Source of the DNA: G963422445 sp963422445
Lineage (GTDB): Bacteria; Pseudomonadota; Alphaproteobacteria; Thalassobaculales; Thalassobaculaceae
Assembly (NCBI GenBank): GCA_963422445.2
Contig: OY729512.2
Coordinates: 5,146,001 to 5,210,000 of the forward strand
Length of the DNA stretch: 64,000 nucleotides
Reading direction: 5' to 3'
Shown: piece by piece, positions 8,447 through 17,800 of the stretch
How the letters are laid out: every line of letters begins with the position of its first letter
How positions within the stretch are numbered: the stretch's first letter is position 1
Translations under genes and position numbers: made by a program
The notes under the pieces: model-generated
Told to the model about the DNA's origin: nothing
The model's database searches: none
The model's input: the letters and a program-made list of their open reading frames with translations, nothing else

Positions 8447-9742
8447 ATGCAACCCGATCCGATTCTCGAACGCCTTTCACGTCTGCATCCAAAGACAATC
8501 GATCTTTCGCTCGATCGTCTACTGGGCCTTCTCGCCACGCTCGGCAACCCTCAGGTCCGATTGCCGCCGGTGATCCACATCGCCGGAACGAATGGCAAGG
8601 GCTCAACCGTTGCCATGCTACGGGCGATCCACGAGGCAGCCGGTCGCCGGCCGCATGTCTATACCTCCCCGCATCTTGTCCGCTTCACCGAGCGTATCGT
8701 GGTTGCCGGCTCCGAAATCGCGCCGGACCACCTGTCCGACCTGCTGATCACTTGCGAACAGGCTAATGACGGCCGCCCGATCACCATGTTCGAAATCACG
8801 ACCGCAGCCGCCCTGCTCGCGTTCGCGCAGGACAAAGCCGATTTGACACTGCTGGAAGTCGGCCTCGGCGGTCGCTTCGATGCGACCAATGTGATTCCGG
8901 CACCGGCACTCTCGGTCATCACACCGGTTTCGCTCGACCATCAGCATTTTCTCGGCAATACCGTCGAGGCGATCGCTTTCGAAAAGGCCGGCATCCTCAA
9001 ACCGGGCGTACCGGCGGTGATCGGCCGCCAGCGCGCCAGCGCGATGCAGGTGATTACCGATAGGGCAGCGGAACTCTCGGCCCCGATCGCTGCTTTCGGG
9101 CGTGACTGGCATATTCACGGGGATGGTGAGGAGATGGTTTTCGAGGCTGGACGGATTACCCGGCGGCTCAAACGGCCAGCGTTATCGGGCGACCATCAGA
9201 TTGACAATGCCGGACTGGCGCTCACCGCCGCCGAGTTGCTGCAGCAACGCTTTCCGGTCGCGGCCTCCGATCTCGAGACCGGCATGGCAGCGGTACGCTG
9301 GCCGGCGCGACTGCAGCGCCTGACCCACGGACCGATGCTCGAAGACCTGCCGGCCAGCGTCGAAATCTGGGTCGATGGCGGCCACAACGCCGATGCCGCC
9401 GAGGCGATTGCGGCGACGGTCGGCCGTTGGCTGCCAGACAATCCCGGGCTGTCCGTCCATCTGATATTCGGGACGCTGACCTCGCGGAATCCGGCAGACT
9501 ATCTTCGCCCGTTCCGCGGTCTCGTCGAATCGGTTCATACCGTCGCCATATCTGGCGAGGCAAACACTGTCGATCCACGAGACGCAGCGGCAGCCGGATG
9601 CGCACTCGGCCTTGCCGCCAGTCCGGCGTCCAGCGTTCGCGACGCGGTTGCCGCGATCTGCGCCGATGCCGCAGACAGGCAGAGGATCCTGATCTGCGGA
9701 TCACTCTATCTGGCCGGAACCGTTCTCAGATCGCATGGATGA
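8447..9742 (+). CDS. folC: Bifunctional folylpolyglutamate / dihydrofolate synthase
   Basis: FolC adds glutamate to dihydropteroate and to reduced folates. The 431-aa Mur-ligase-family protein has the P-loop HIAGTNGKGST (residues 45-55), the TLLEVGLGGRFDATN metal/ATP motif, the carbamylated-lysine region FEKAGILKPG and the C-terminal domain motif DGGHNADA. An alternative TTG start at 8402 overlaps the accD stop and would add 15 residues; I prefer the ATG at 8447 because the family motif spacing fits. Last gene of the lapA-trp-accD operon, convergent with trxA. Confidence 0.94.
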   Translation: MQPDPILERLSRLHPKTIDLSLDRLLGLLATLGNPQVRLPPVIHIAGTNGKGSTVAMLRAIHEAAGRRPHVYTSPHLVRFTERIVVAGSEIAPDHLSDLLITCEQANDGRPITMFEITTAAALLAFAQDKADLTLLEVGLGGRFDATNVIPAPALSVITPVSLDHQHFLGNTVEAIAFEKAGILKPGVPAVIGRQRASAMQVITDRAAELSAPIAAFGRDWHIHGDGEEMVFEAGRITRRLKRPALSGDHQIDNAGLALTAAELLQQRFPVAASDLETGMAAVRWPARLQRLTHGPMLEDLPASVEIWVDGGHNADAAEAIAATVGRWLPDNPGLSVHLIFGTLTSRNPADYLRPFRGLVESVHTVAISGEANTVDPRDAAAAGCALGLAASPASSVRDAVAAICADAADRQRILICGSLYLAGTVLRSHG

Positions 9743-9798
9743 GGATCACGGCGCCAGACAGCGCCGATATCGGCCCGCGACGCAATCATCCGGCCTGT

Positions 9799-10128
9799 CT
9801 ACCCGTCACCAAGGGCGTCTTCGATCCATTCAGTGAGCTTTTGTGGCGGCAGCGCGCCAATCTTGGTCGCAGCCACTTCGCCATCCCGGAACAGGATGAG
9901 CGTCGGGATGCCCCGCACACCGTAGTTCATCGGCGTGCCCGGATTGTCGTCGATATTCAGCTTCGCCACCGTCACCCGGTCGCTCATGGCCTCGGAGATG
10001 CTCTCGAGAGCCGGCGCGATCACCTTGCATGGACCGCACCATTCGGCCCAGAAATCGACCAGAACCGGTTTGTCGGACTGCAGAACCTCGGTCGAAAAAC
10101 TCGTATCGGTGACAGTAACGGTTGACAT
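9799..10128 (-). CDS. trxA: Thioredoxin
   Basis: TrxA is the cytoplasmic disulfide reductant, recycled by thioredoxin reductase. The 109-aa product has the active site WCGPC at residues 30-34 and the cis-proline region GIPTLILFRDG. In related genomes trxA lies directly downstream of addA. Here 4.8 kb of mobile DNA separates the two, so trxA must now use a promoter within or next to that insert. Confidence 0.97.
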   Translation of the reverse strand: MSTVTVTDTSFSTEVLQSDKPVLVDFWAEWCGPCKVIAPALESISEAMSDRVTVAKLNIDDNPGTPMNYGVRGIPTLILFRDGEVAATKIGALPPQKLTEWIEDALGDG

Positions 10129-10233
10129 GGCACATACTCCTGCAGGCGTTAAGGTCGGGTAGGGCTGCGTTGTGTCTGTCGTTTCGGCAAACTAGAAACC
10201 TCCGCAAGTTCCGTCAAGGTCGGTTTCCAATCC
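10129..10233. other. trxA upstream region
   Basis: This short stretch between trxA and the ISAs1 relic should contain the trxA promoter and leader. No clear promoter motif can be assigned by eye. Confidence 0.3.
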
Positions 10234-10850
10234 GTGACATTTACGCCACGAACTCTTGTCGACCGTCCAGACCAGAAAGCCGTAGCAACTGTCGAAGTCA
10301 AAACATTGGCAGCTGGGGGTGCGTTTTTGGCGACCGTTGACGCCCAGCATGTCCATCAGGAGACCGTTCAGGCCCTCCTCGACAATCTTGGGGCTCACCA
10401 TGTCGGCACTGCGGTGAGAGGCAACCAGGCAACGGTCCGGGCGGCTCTCGAAACCATCGAGTGGAGCGGCGCTCTCCCGTGAAACAGTCGACAAGATGAA
10501 GGCGAAGACGACCGGTCGCGAGGTTTGCTACGCCCTGACATCGCTCGTAGCCTGCGACGCTGGCCCTCGCAAGCTCCTCGAACCGGTGCGCAACCACTGG
10601 CACATCGAGCCTCGTGCTCATCACATCTGTAACATCTCCGTTGACGAAGACAGGCGCCGGGCGCATGGGAGATACCGTCCCTACAACCCCGCCCGCCTGT
10701 CGAATGCCGCGATTTCGATCTTGCGCTATCAGGAGCAGTTCGCGTTCGTACCGCCGGCACATCGCCACGACACCCCCGGGCCCAGGACGCACTCGACACG
10801 ATCCTCAAACCGCTCACCAAATGGCGCAAGCCAACGGCCGCCACCAGACC
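10234..10850 (+). pseudogene. ISAs1-family transposase relic
   Basis: Two fragments in different frames recall the C-terminal half of ISAs1-type (DDE_Tnp_1-associated) transposases. Fragment one (10234-10482) has VDAQHVHQETVQALL and VRGNQATVRAALETIEW, matching the family pattern of DA-x-HTQ followed by KGNQPTL. Fragment two (from about 10496) has REVCYALTSL, RNHWHIEPRAHHI, DEDRRRA and NAAISILR, matching the EVRYALTSL...VRGHWGIENRLH...NLAISLLR pattern. The frameshift near 10483-10496, the missing N-terminal part and decayed family residues (for example GIEN to HIEP) show an old, dead copy. The frame then drifts through a RHPRAQDALDTIL-like tail to about 10850. Confidence 0.7.
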
Positions 10851-11102
10851 GTGCACAGCTCGCCGCGCTACGCCACAGCGGTACCTGACTAGCGCCCAAC
10901 CGCCCCCGAATCACTTCGAAGACCCCGAAAACCCGGCGCCGGCGCCGCCAGCAGCCTGTCAACACCGCGACTCCGCCCCGGGCAGCGCTTGCGCCGATGC
11001 GAAAATCACTCAGCGGCCGAATAAAGGACTGTCCTTGGACGGCTTGCTTTGGATCGACACGTCTTGTTTTCCGGTTGAAACATCGCGACACTTCTGAAAC
11101 AC

Positions 11103-12278
11103 TAGTCCCGTTCTCGTAATTCGTACAATTCTGAGGGGGTTTGCGATGCGGGGGCACTGTGATGCGACGGTCGGCGGAGAGCAAGCTGGGTGACGTTGAG
11201 CGTAGCGAGCTGGAACGGCTTGCACGGGGCCGAAAGGTCTGGCGGTCCCTGTCGGATCGGGCGCACATTGTGCTTCTGGCAGCCGAGGGGCTGACCAACG
11301 TGCAAATCGCCAACGCGCTCGACATCAACAATCTCACCGCCAGGAAGTGGCGCAACCGTTTTGCCGAACAGGGCATGGACGGGCTCGAAGACGAGCCGCG
11401 GCCCGGCCGCCCGCGGTGCATCGATGATGACGCCGTGGCCGAGGTGGTGCGCAAGACGCTTGAAGAGAAGCCTCGGGATGCGACGCACTGGAGCACGCGC
11501 TCGATGGCCCGCGAAACGGGCTACGCGCCGTCGACGATCCACCGTATCTGGCAGGCCTTTTCGCTGCAGCCGCACCGGCGCGAGACTTTCAAGCTGTCTG
11601 CGGACCCCTACTTCGTGGACAAGGTGCGCGACATCGTCGGGCTCTACGTGGACCCGCCGCAGCATGCCATGGTGCTCTGTCTGGACGAGAAATCCCAGGT
11701 TCAGGCCCTTGATCGCACCCAGCCACTGCTGCCGCTGCGCCCTGGCCAGGTCGAGCGACGCACCCATGACGACAAGCGCAACGGCACGACCTCGCTGTTC
11801 GCCGCCCTCGACATCGCCACCGGCGCGGTCATCGGCAAGTGCTTCCGCCGCCACCGAAGCCGGGAGTTCCGCAGGTTCCTGGACCACGTCGAGGCCAACG
11901 TGCCCGAGGATCTCGACATCCACATCGTCATGGACAACTACTCGACGCACAAGACGAAGGAAGTCCGCGACGGGTTCGCCAAGCGGCCTTGCTGGCACGT
12001 GCACTTCACCCCGACATCTGCCTCATGGCTCAACCAGGTGGAGAGCTTCTTCGCCAATCTGACGGAAAAGCAGATCAGGTGCGGGGTGCACCGCTCGACC
12101 GTCGAGCTCGAGCAGGCGATCACCGAGTATATCGAGGCGGTCAACGAGGACCCCAAGCCGTTCCGATGGCACAAGTCGGCCGGCGAAATCCTCGCCGCCA
12201 TCAAGCGCTTCTGACTGAGAACCCGCGAACTCGCGCCAACTCACTCATAACTGTGCGAACTTCGGAATCAGGACACTA
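11103..12278 (+). mobile_element. IS630-family insertion sequence
   Basis: A 1172-bp element flanked by TA at 11103-11104 and 12277-12278, the target duplication typical of IS630/Tc1. Imperfect terminal inverted repeats of roughly 33 bp are visible: AGTCCCGTTCTCG at the left end, and on the complementary strand AGTGTCCTGATTC at the right end. The inner parts TTCGTACAATTCTGAG and TTCGCACAGTTATGAG match best. The transposase is intact, so the element may still be active. It lies beside the ISAs1 relic in the trxA-addA gap. Confidence 0.8.
11162..12214 (+). CDS. IS630-family transposase
   Basis: The 350-aa protein has an N-terminal helix-turn-helix (LTNVQIANALDINNLTARKWRNRF), a second winged-helix region, and the DDE catalytic domain. 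The catalytic residues are visible as LCLDEKSQ (first Asp), HIVMDNYSTHKT (second Asp) and SWLNQVESFFANLT (Glu). The frame is uninterrupted. An in-frame ATG seven codons upstream (11141) is possible; MRRSAESKLG at 11162 is chosen as the simpler start. Confidence 0.92.
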   Translation: MRRSAESKLGDVERSELERLARGRKVWRSLSDRAHIVLLAAEGLTNVQIANALDINNLTARKWRNRFAEQGMDGLEDEPRPGRPRCIDDDAVAEVVRKTLEEKPRDATHWSTRSMARETGYAPSTIHRIWQAFSLQPHRRETFKLSADPYFVDKVRDIVGLYVDPPQHAMVLCLDEKSQVQALDRTQPLLPLRPGQVERRTHDDKRNGTTSLFAALDIATGAVIGKCFRRHRSREFRRFLDHVEANVPEDLDIHIVMDNYSTHKTKEVRDGFAKRPCWHVHFTPTSASWLNQVESFFANLTEKQIRCGVHRSTVELEQAITEYIEAVNEDPKPFRWHKSAGEILAAIKRF

Positions 12279-12884
12279 GGGAACGCGACATATTGCACTC
12301 GGGCAAGGGGTCACTGCACGCCCGACAGGGCTGGCTCAAAGAATTGATTTCAATTGAAAACTATGGACGAGGATCGTATCATGACCATGGTCGGCGGCAG
12401 CCCGCGGATTTGAACCGGACACGGTGCACCAGAACCAACCTTCATCCCACCACGGAAAGGCTCCGGACACTGCGCAATCGTCCCCGGCCCCGCTAGCGGT
12501 TCGGCCTGCGACCGGCTGACACCGTGGAGCATCTTCGCCAATTTCGAGATCCTGGACTGGGGCACCGTGTACAAAGCGGTCGCCCATGGCCATCGCCGCA
12601 ACAGGATCGAAGTTCGCCACACAGGATGGTCCACCGCACGCGGTCGGAGCGCCGCGACCGAAAGGCTAGAGGCACTGTCAGACAAGGGATCAATGCCGAA
12701 TTCGAAAAAAACGCAACGCGGCAGGCGAACGCGCGCGAAGTCATACAGAAGCGACAAACCCCGGAAGAAAACCCGAGCCCGAGTCACTATCACAGGTCAG
12801 TTGAAACTGCTGCGTGAAATATGTCTTGTCCGATGTTTCGAGCCGACCGACCAGACCAGGACGGTCTTTCACCTTATTCCCGAA
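12279..12884. other. Unassigned accessory sequence between IS630 and MITE copy 1
   Basis: About 600 bp without a recognisable gene. Short open frames on both strands match nothing I know and their boundaries do not look like genes. It probably consists of remnants of earlier insertions in the trxA-addA gap. Confidence 0.4.
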
Positions 12885-12892
12885 ATTGATAT

Positions 12893-13003
12893 ACCGCTTA
12901 TGCACGTGGCTCCGGTGACACACGATGTTGCCCCCGATGTCGACTATTCCCGGCACGCCAAACGCTACATGTGCGTTTCACCGGAGCCACGTGCATAAGC
13001 GAT
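12893..13003. mobile_element. 111-bp MITE-like element, copy 1
   Basis: A 111-bp element with terminal inverted repeats beginning ACCGCTTATGCACGTGGCTC (about 25 bp in the family). It is flanked by an exact 8-bp direct repeat ATTGATAT at 12885-12892 and 13004-13011. The right tip ends ...AAGCGAT where copies 2 and 3 end ...AAGCGGT. The central portion is about 95% identical to copies 2 and 3. It encodes no transposase, so it would need one supplied in trans. Confidence 0.88.
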
Positions 13004-13087
13004 ATTGATATTTCACTTCTTCCCGCTGATCCCTTCGTTCGTTGAGTTGGAAGGTGGTTCAGCGGGGGCCCTCTGACCGGCGGCCGG

Positions 13088-14270
13088 TTAGGGAATGTCT
13101 GAACAAGTCGGTTTTTTCGTGTATACGGGTGTTGTGGCCCGTGGATGAAACGCCAGAGCCCATCGGGGACGTGTTGTCGTGCCAGGAAATGGGGATTTTG
13201 ATGCCCGAGCCGACCGTCCCCGCCGCCTTGCGGCGGTTGCGGACGGACTCCCCCCACGTCAGGCGGTGGCGTCGCGCCCCGCGATGAGCAGATTGGTGAA
13301 CCCGAGCAGCACGGCGATGCGTTGCGTGGTCTTCGCCAGCCCCCGATAGCGCACCTTCGCGTAGCCGAAGTGGCGCTTCACATACAGGAACGGATGTTAC
13401 ACCTTGGCCCGAACCGACGCCTTGCGCCTCTCCGCCACCTCCGGGCCTGCCTTGTCCAGCCCCCGGCGCTTGCCGGGCTTCAGCGCCACCTCCCAGTCCA
13501 CGTCCGTGTACCGGTTCTCCGCGCGCTTGTCCACCCCCTGATAGCCCGCGTCACCCCACACCTGCTCCTCGCCCCCGTGCAACAGCGCGTGCGCCGTCGC
13601 CACATCCGAGACAGTCGCCGGCGTCGTCTCCACGCTGTGCGTCAAGCCCGACTGCGCATCCACCCCGATGTGCGCCTTCATCCCGAAATGCCACTGATTG
13701 CCCTTCTTCGTCTGGTGCATCTCCGGGTCCCGCTCGCCCTTGCGGTTCTTCGTCGACGACGGCGCGGCAATGAGACTCGCGTCCACGATCGTCCCCTTGC
13801 TCAAGCGGTGTCCGAGAGAGGCCAGATGTGCGTTGATCTCCTCGAACAGCGTCTCACCCAGACCATGCGTCTCCAGCAAGTGGCGGAAATGCAGGATCGT
13901 CGTCTCGTCAGGCAGCGCACCCGAGAGGCGCAACCCCACAAACCGCCGTACCGACTCCACCTCGTAGAGCAGGTCCTCCATCCCAGGGTCGCTCAGATTG
14001 TAGAACAACTGCACGCAGTGCACCCGCAGCATCACGCTCAGCGGATAAGGCCGCCGACCGCGCCCGGCCTTCGGGTAGAACGGCTCGATGCGGGCCTCCA
14101 GCCGCTCCCAGGGAACCAGCCCGTCCATCGTCTCGAGAAAGACCTCGCGCCGCGTCCGACGCTTCTTCAGGTCGTGCTCCAGCTCCGCAGACATCGCTTG
14201 CTCCATGGCTCGCATTCCACTCCGTCACCAAGAAACCAATTGTGACAGAGCCGACTTGTTCAATCCTTAG
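13088..14270 (-). mobile_element. IS5-family insertion sequence (transposase disabled)
   Basis: Both ends carry the 4-bp target repeat TTAG (13088-13091 and 14267-14270), typical of IS5-type insertion. The terminal inverted repeats share TGAACAAGTCGG (left end around 13100-13111; right end, complementary, around 14251-14262), with small spacing differences at the tips. The single gene is interrupted by a nonsense codon. Confidence 0.75.
13259..14215 (-). pseudogene. IS5-family transposase with internal stop
   Basis: The 319-codon frame begins MRAMEQAMSAELEHD and has the InsH N-terminal domain (RPYPLSVMLRVHCVQLFYNLSD) followed by the DDE domain with GTIVDASLI, KGNQWHFGMKAHIGVDAQSG and GDAGYQGV. 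An in-frame TAA at 13397-13399 (codon 273) precedes the family-typical tail HPFLYVKRHFGYAKVRYRGL, which continues open to 13259. The tail includes the conserved glutamate region, so the product is probably inactive. It looks like a recent loss: no other lesion is visible. Confidence 0.85.
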
Positions 14271-14379
14271 TGTCCGCCTTGCGGATTTGATCTGTGGCCG
14301 CGCATTGGATAACTGGGTTGATGTCCCTTTTTCAGAGGGCTCGGACGGGTGGTAGAATCGCCCTGTCACTTTTTGCCAT
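14267..14379 (-). pseudogene. Decayed small KGYQP-type protein gene
   Basis: After a good ribosome-binding site (AGGAGG) an ATG at 14379 opens MAKSDRAIL, but the frame stops early. A shifted frame then reads PSPLKKGHQPSY and NPQGGH followed by a stop at the IS5 junction. This resembles short KGYQP...PQGGY proteins that I recall following DUF6338 genes; that association is from memory. The frameshift shows it is broken, and the IS5 element abuts its end. Confidence 0.4.
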
Positions 14380-14398
14380 CGGCATCCTCCTGTAAGGG

Positions 14399-14700
14399 CT
14401 AAAACTCTATTGTTTGAATCTCGCTGGCAGTGATGAGAACGCCCTTCTCGCTACGCGAAGACCACTTATTTTCGTCATCGACATCATAAATCCGTTGAAT
14501 GTAGATGTCATGCTCCATCGGATCAGATGACATGTAAAGACTCCGGGCCGCAAAATCCGGCAAATCGGATGCCGTCCTTGAGAGTAACGAGAATCAATTT
14601 CGAGGTCATGCCTCTGAATTTCCAATCCCATGCGCTTGGTATGACGTGCACGGTGAATTAACAAACGAAATTTCGATTTCTTACAAGAATGCCTCGAAAT
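14399..14700 (-). pseudogene. DUF6338-family gene fragment
   Basis: Reading the minus strand, one frame gives PSAWDWKFRGM then LILVTLKDGIRFAGFCG and after a one-base shift SSDPMEHDIYIQRIYDVDDE and GVLITASEIQTIEF, ending at a stop at 14399. This is the conserved C-terminal pattern of DUF6338 proteins as I remember it (WD..., LKDG...GG, DIYLE, GVLI...EI..IEF). The upstream membrane part is not recognisable. AT-rich composition contrasts with the GC-rich neighbours, indicating transferred DNA. Function of the family is unknown. Confidence 0.55.
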
Positions 14701-14899
14701 TTTATCAATCAATTTTCCCTAAACTCCGTGACCGTTCTCAATGTTTTCGAGAAAATATTTTGAAATAATGTAGGGGAAATTTTAAAATTTGAGTTCGAAA
14801 CATCATTTCCAACAAAATCCTGAACATTACTCTCTGGAACAAGAAATCTGTCTTCCGTAACTTTCGTAAATTCTTGGCTGGTGGAACGACACTGAAACC
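14701..14899. other. AT-rich remnant sequence
   Basis: This stretch is markedly AT-rich compared with addA and continues the DUF6338 fragment upstream. One minus-strand frame of about 64 codons is open but is not recognisable. It marks the boundary between the mobile insert and the conserved addA operon. Confidence 0.4.
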
Positions 14900-17800
14900 T
14901 CACCCCCGTGCTTGCAATGAAAGCTCGTCCAGAAACCGGTCCGGCAGATCCATCAAGCTGGGATCATCCGTCCATAACAAGGCGCACCGGACCGCTCGGT
15001 CCGGATAAAGCGAACACAACAGATCGCGATAGATGGCCATCTGCCGGAGGTAGACCTTCGAAACCTTTTCGACCCGATCCGGCGGTGGCCGGTTGGTCTT
15101 GAAATCAACCACGAACACCTCGTGATCCCGCACCAGGAGCCGATCAATTTGACCAGAAACAACCACGGCCTCCGCCCCCTCTCCGATCATTCCGACAATC
15201 GGCACTTCGGCAATCGCCGCCGGCGAAAACAGGTCTGCAAATCGCTCGTCCCCGATCAAGACCATGACTTCGTCGGCATATTGCGCCTGCTCTTCCGGCG
15301 CCAGATCGTGAAGCGGGCGAGCAAGATAACCTCGCGCGGCGTCAAGTCGCTCGTCTACCGAAACCTGTGGCAGCCATTGCAGCAGATAATGAATGATGCG
15401 GCCGCGCAGAAATCTTCGACTGTCCCCCGATTCAAAGGGAGACCGAACCGGCGGGTCATCGTCCGGACGGGATGGCCGCAACGGCCGCGCCGACCGTTGG
15501 TCGGCCCGGGCCGGCGTCCTAGCCCAGTCCGGCAGCGCCGGCAACGCAGCAGGGCGGCTGTCCGCCTGGGCAACGCTCCTCGGCGCTGCCGTCTGGCTGT
15601 TGCTCAGAACCAGCCGGTCACGCTTTACCTCTGCAACCGATCTCAAACCGTCCCAGACCATGTCATGCCATGGCACGGCGGCACGGTCCTGCCGTCGATT
15701 ACGCCATCCGGCGACGTAGAGGCGATCCTCGGCCCGGGTCATTCCGACATATAGCAGCCGGCGGTACTCTTCGTTTCGCTTGTTATCGGCCATCTCGCGC
15801 GCTTCGGCCGACGCCAGATCGTCCGAGTCCTTGTTAGCCAGCCAGATCGGGATCTCGCTACCGTCGTCGGCTGCCGTCCAGAGCAGCGGATCCGTTCCTC
15901 TTGGAACCTGCATGGCGTCCGGCAGGAAAACGATCGGCGCCTGCAAACCCTTTGAACCATGAACGGTCATGATTCGAACCTGGCTCGACCCACCGGTCTC
16001 AAGGTCGCGTTTGACCTCGAATTCGGATGCAGCCAACCAGTGTAGAAACCCCTGCAGGGAAGGGACATGAACCTGTTCATAGGCAAGAGCCTGGATAAGA
16101 AATTCGTCCAGCGGATCGGCAGCTTCCGGACCAAGGCGCTCGAGCAGCCGCTGACGGCCGCCATCCGCAAGGATTTCCGCAAACATCTCGTAGGGCCGCG
16201 TGAAGTCGGTCCGTTCAAGCAACGTATTCAGAAATGCGCTGGCCGTCGCGAACTCCGACCTTTCGGATGCCCGCGCATTCAACTCATGCCAGACACGACG
16301 GTTCCCGCGGTCATGACAGAGGTCGTACAGCGCGTCTTCCGACAACCCAACCAACGGACCCTTGAGAACTGTCGCAACTGTCAGGTCGTCCTCCGGCAAG
16401 ACCAGGAACTGCCCCAGCGCGACAAGGTCCATGACCGCCAGTTGATCGGTCAGGACCATCCGGTCGACACCCGCAACATCGACACCCTTGTCTTTGAGCG
16501 CCCGCGCCAGTTCGGGAACGAAGGTTCCGCGCCGGCGCACCAGGATCATGATGTCGCTTGGCCGGATTGGCCGCCCTCGCGCTTCGAGAATATTTCCGTC
16601 ATCAAGCCAGTTGCGGATCTGTTCGGCGATCCGTTGCGCCAGACGCAAGACCGGATCGCGCCGCGGCCGCTGTCTGACCGGGGGCGCCCAATCGGCGTCG
16701 CCGTCGTCATCCGACTCTTCTGGCGCCCAGATTTCCACCCGGCCCGCCTGCCCCTCCCGGAAGCACAAATGGTGAAGCGTCCCATCAGCCACGACCCCGT
16801 CGCGCGCCAGATCTGTATTGAAGACCGCATCCACGGCCTCCAACACGGCTTGCGTAGAGCGGAACGACATGTCCAGACGGACATCGGACCAGTCCTTGCC
16901 AGCTTCGGTGACACGCATCCCGAAGAATTTCTGCCTTTCGAGAAACCCCTGCGGATCCGCACGCTGGAAACTGAAGATCGACTGCTTTGTATCACCAACC
17001 GCGAACACCGTTCGGTCAGACGCGCCGCGCGCATCGGCGCCGCCGGCTCCGGAAAAGAAGTCCCCGGTTATGGCTTCAACGATTTGCCATTGCTCCGGAT
17101 TCGTGTCCTGGGCCTCATCAATCAGGATATGATCGATCCCGCCATCAAGCTTGAACAATACCCAGGGCGCAATGCCCGGCCGCGTCAGCAGATCGCGTAC
17201 GGCAAGAATCAAATTGTCAAAATCGACGAACCCATGGCGCCGATTTCCTGTCTCGTAGATATCCAGGACGTGACTGGCGACCCGGACCAGCGCAATGGTT
17301 CGCGAGGCGGCGGCAAACGCTTTGCGGCGCGCCTCTATATGCGCCAGCAGGGCCGCTTCGCCCGTCAGTACCTTCCAAAGTTTCGGCATGTGGCGTTCTG
17401 CAGCCTTTGTCGCAAGGACATTGCGCACCGTCCCGGCATTGGTCAGAAACACCGAGCGGTAAATTGAATACCCCTCGCCTTCGAGCGTCGGATTATCGAG
17501 CCATTGCTCGATTTTCGCAGCCCGCGCCTTGTCCGTGCTGTTGCCCTTGGAAAGAGCCTCGACGGCATCCCGCATTTCAGGCGTATCGGGAAGACAGGCG
17601 TCCGCCCGGATTGAGCGGTCGGTTTCACCCGCGCGGATCCCATGGCGTTCCCGTATGCACGATTCCAGGGCGGCAAGGCCGCCTGCAACAGAAACGGCTT
17701 TTCGCAATTTGCCGCGTTCGGCAAGAAAATCGCCAATCAGCGGCGCAAGCGCGGTCTCCATGGATCTCGCTGACAACTCCGAAAGCGCCTCCGGCAACCC

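Noticed and set aside
12360..12480. tRNA-like GGATTTGAACC T-loop motif near the IS630 end
   Set aside because: The bases around the loop do not form a T-stem and no acceptor, D or anticodon arm can be drawn.
12293..12792. Several open frames on both strands
   Set aside because: None has a recognisable domain; GC-rich alphaproteobacterial DNA produces long spurious frames.
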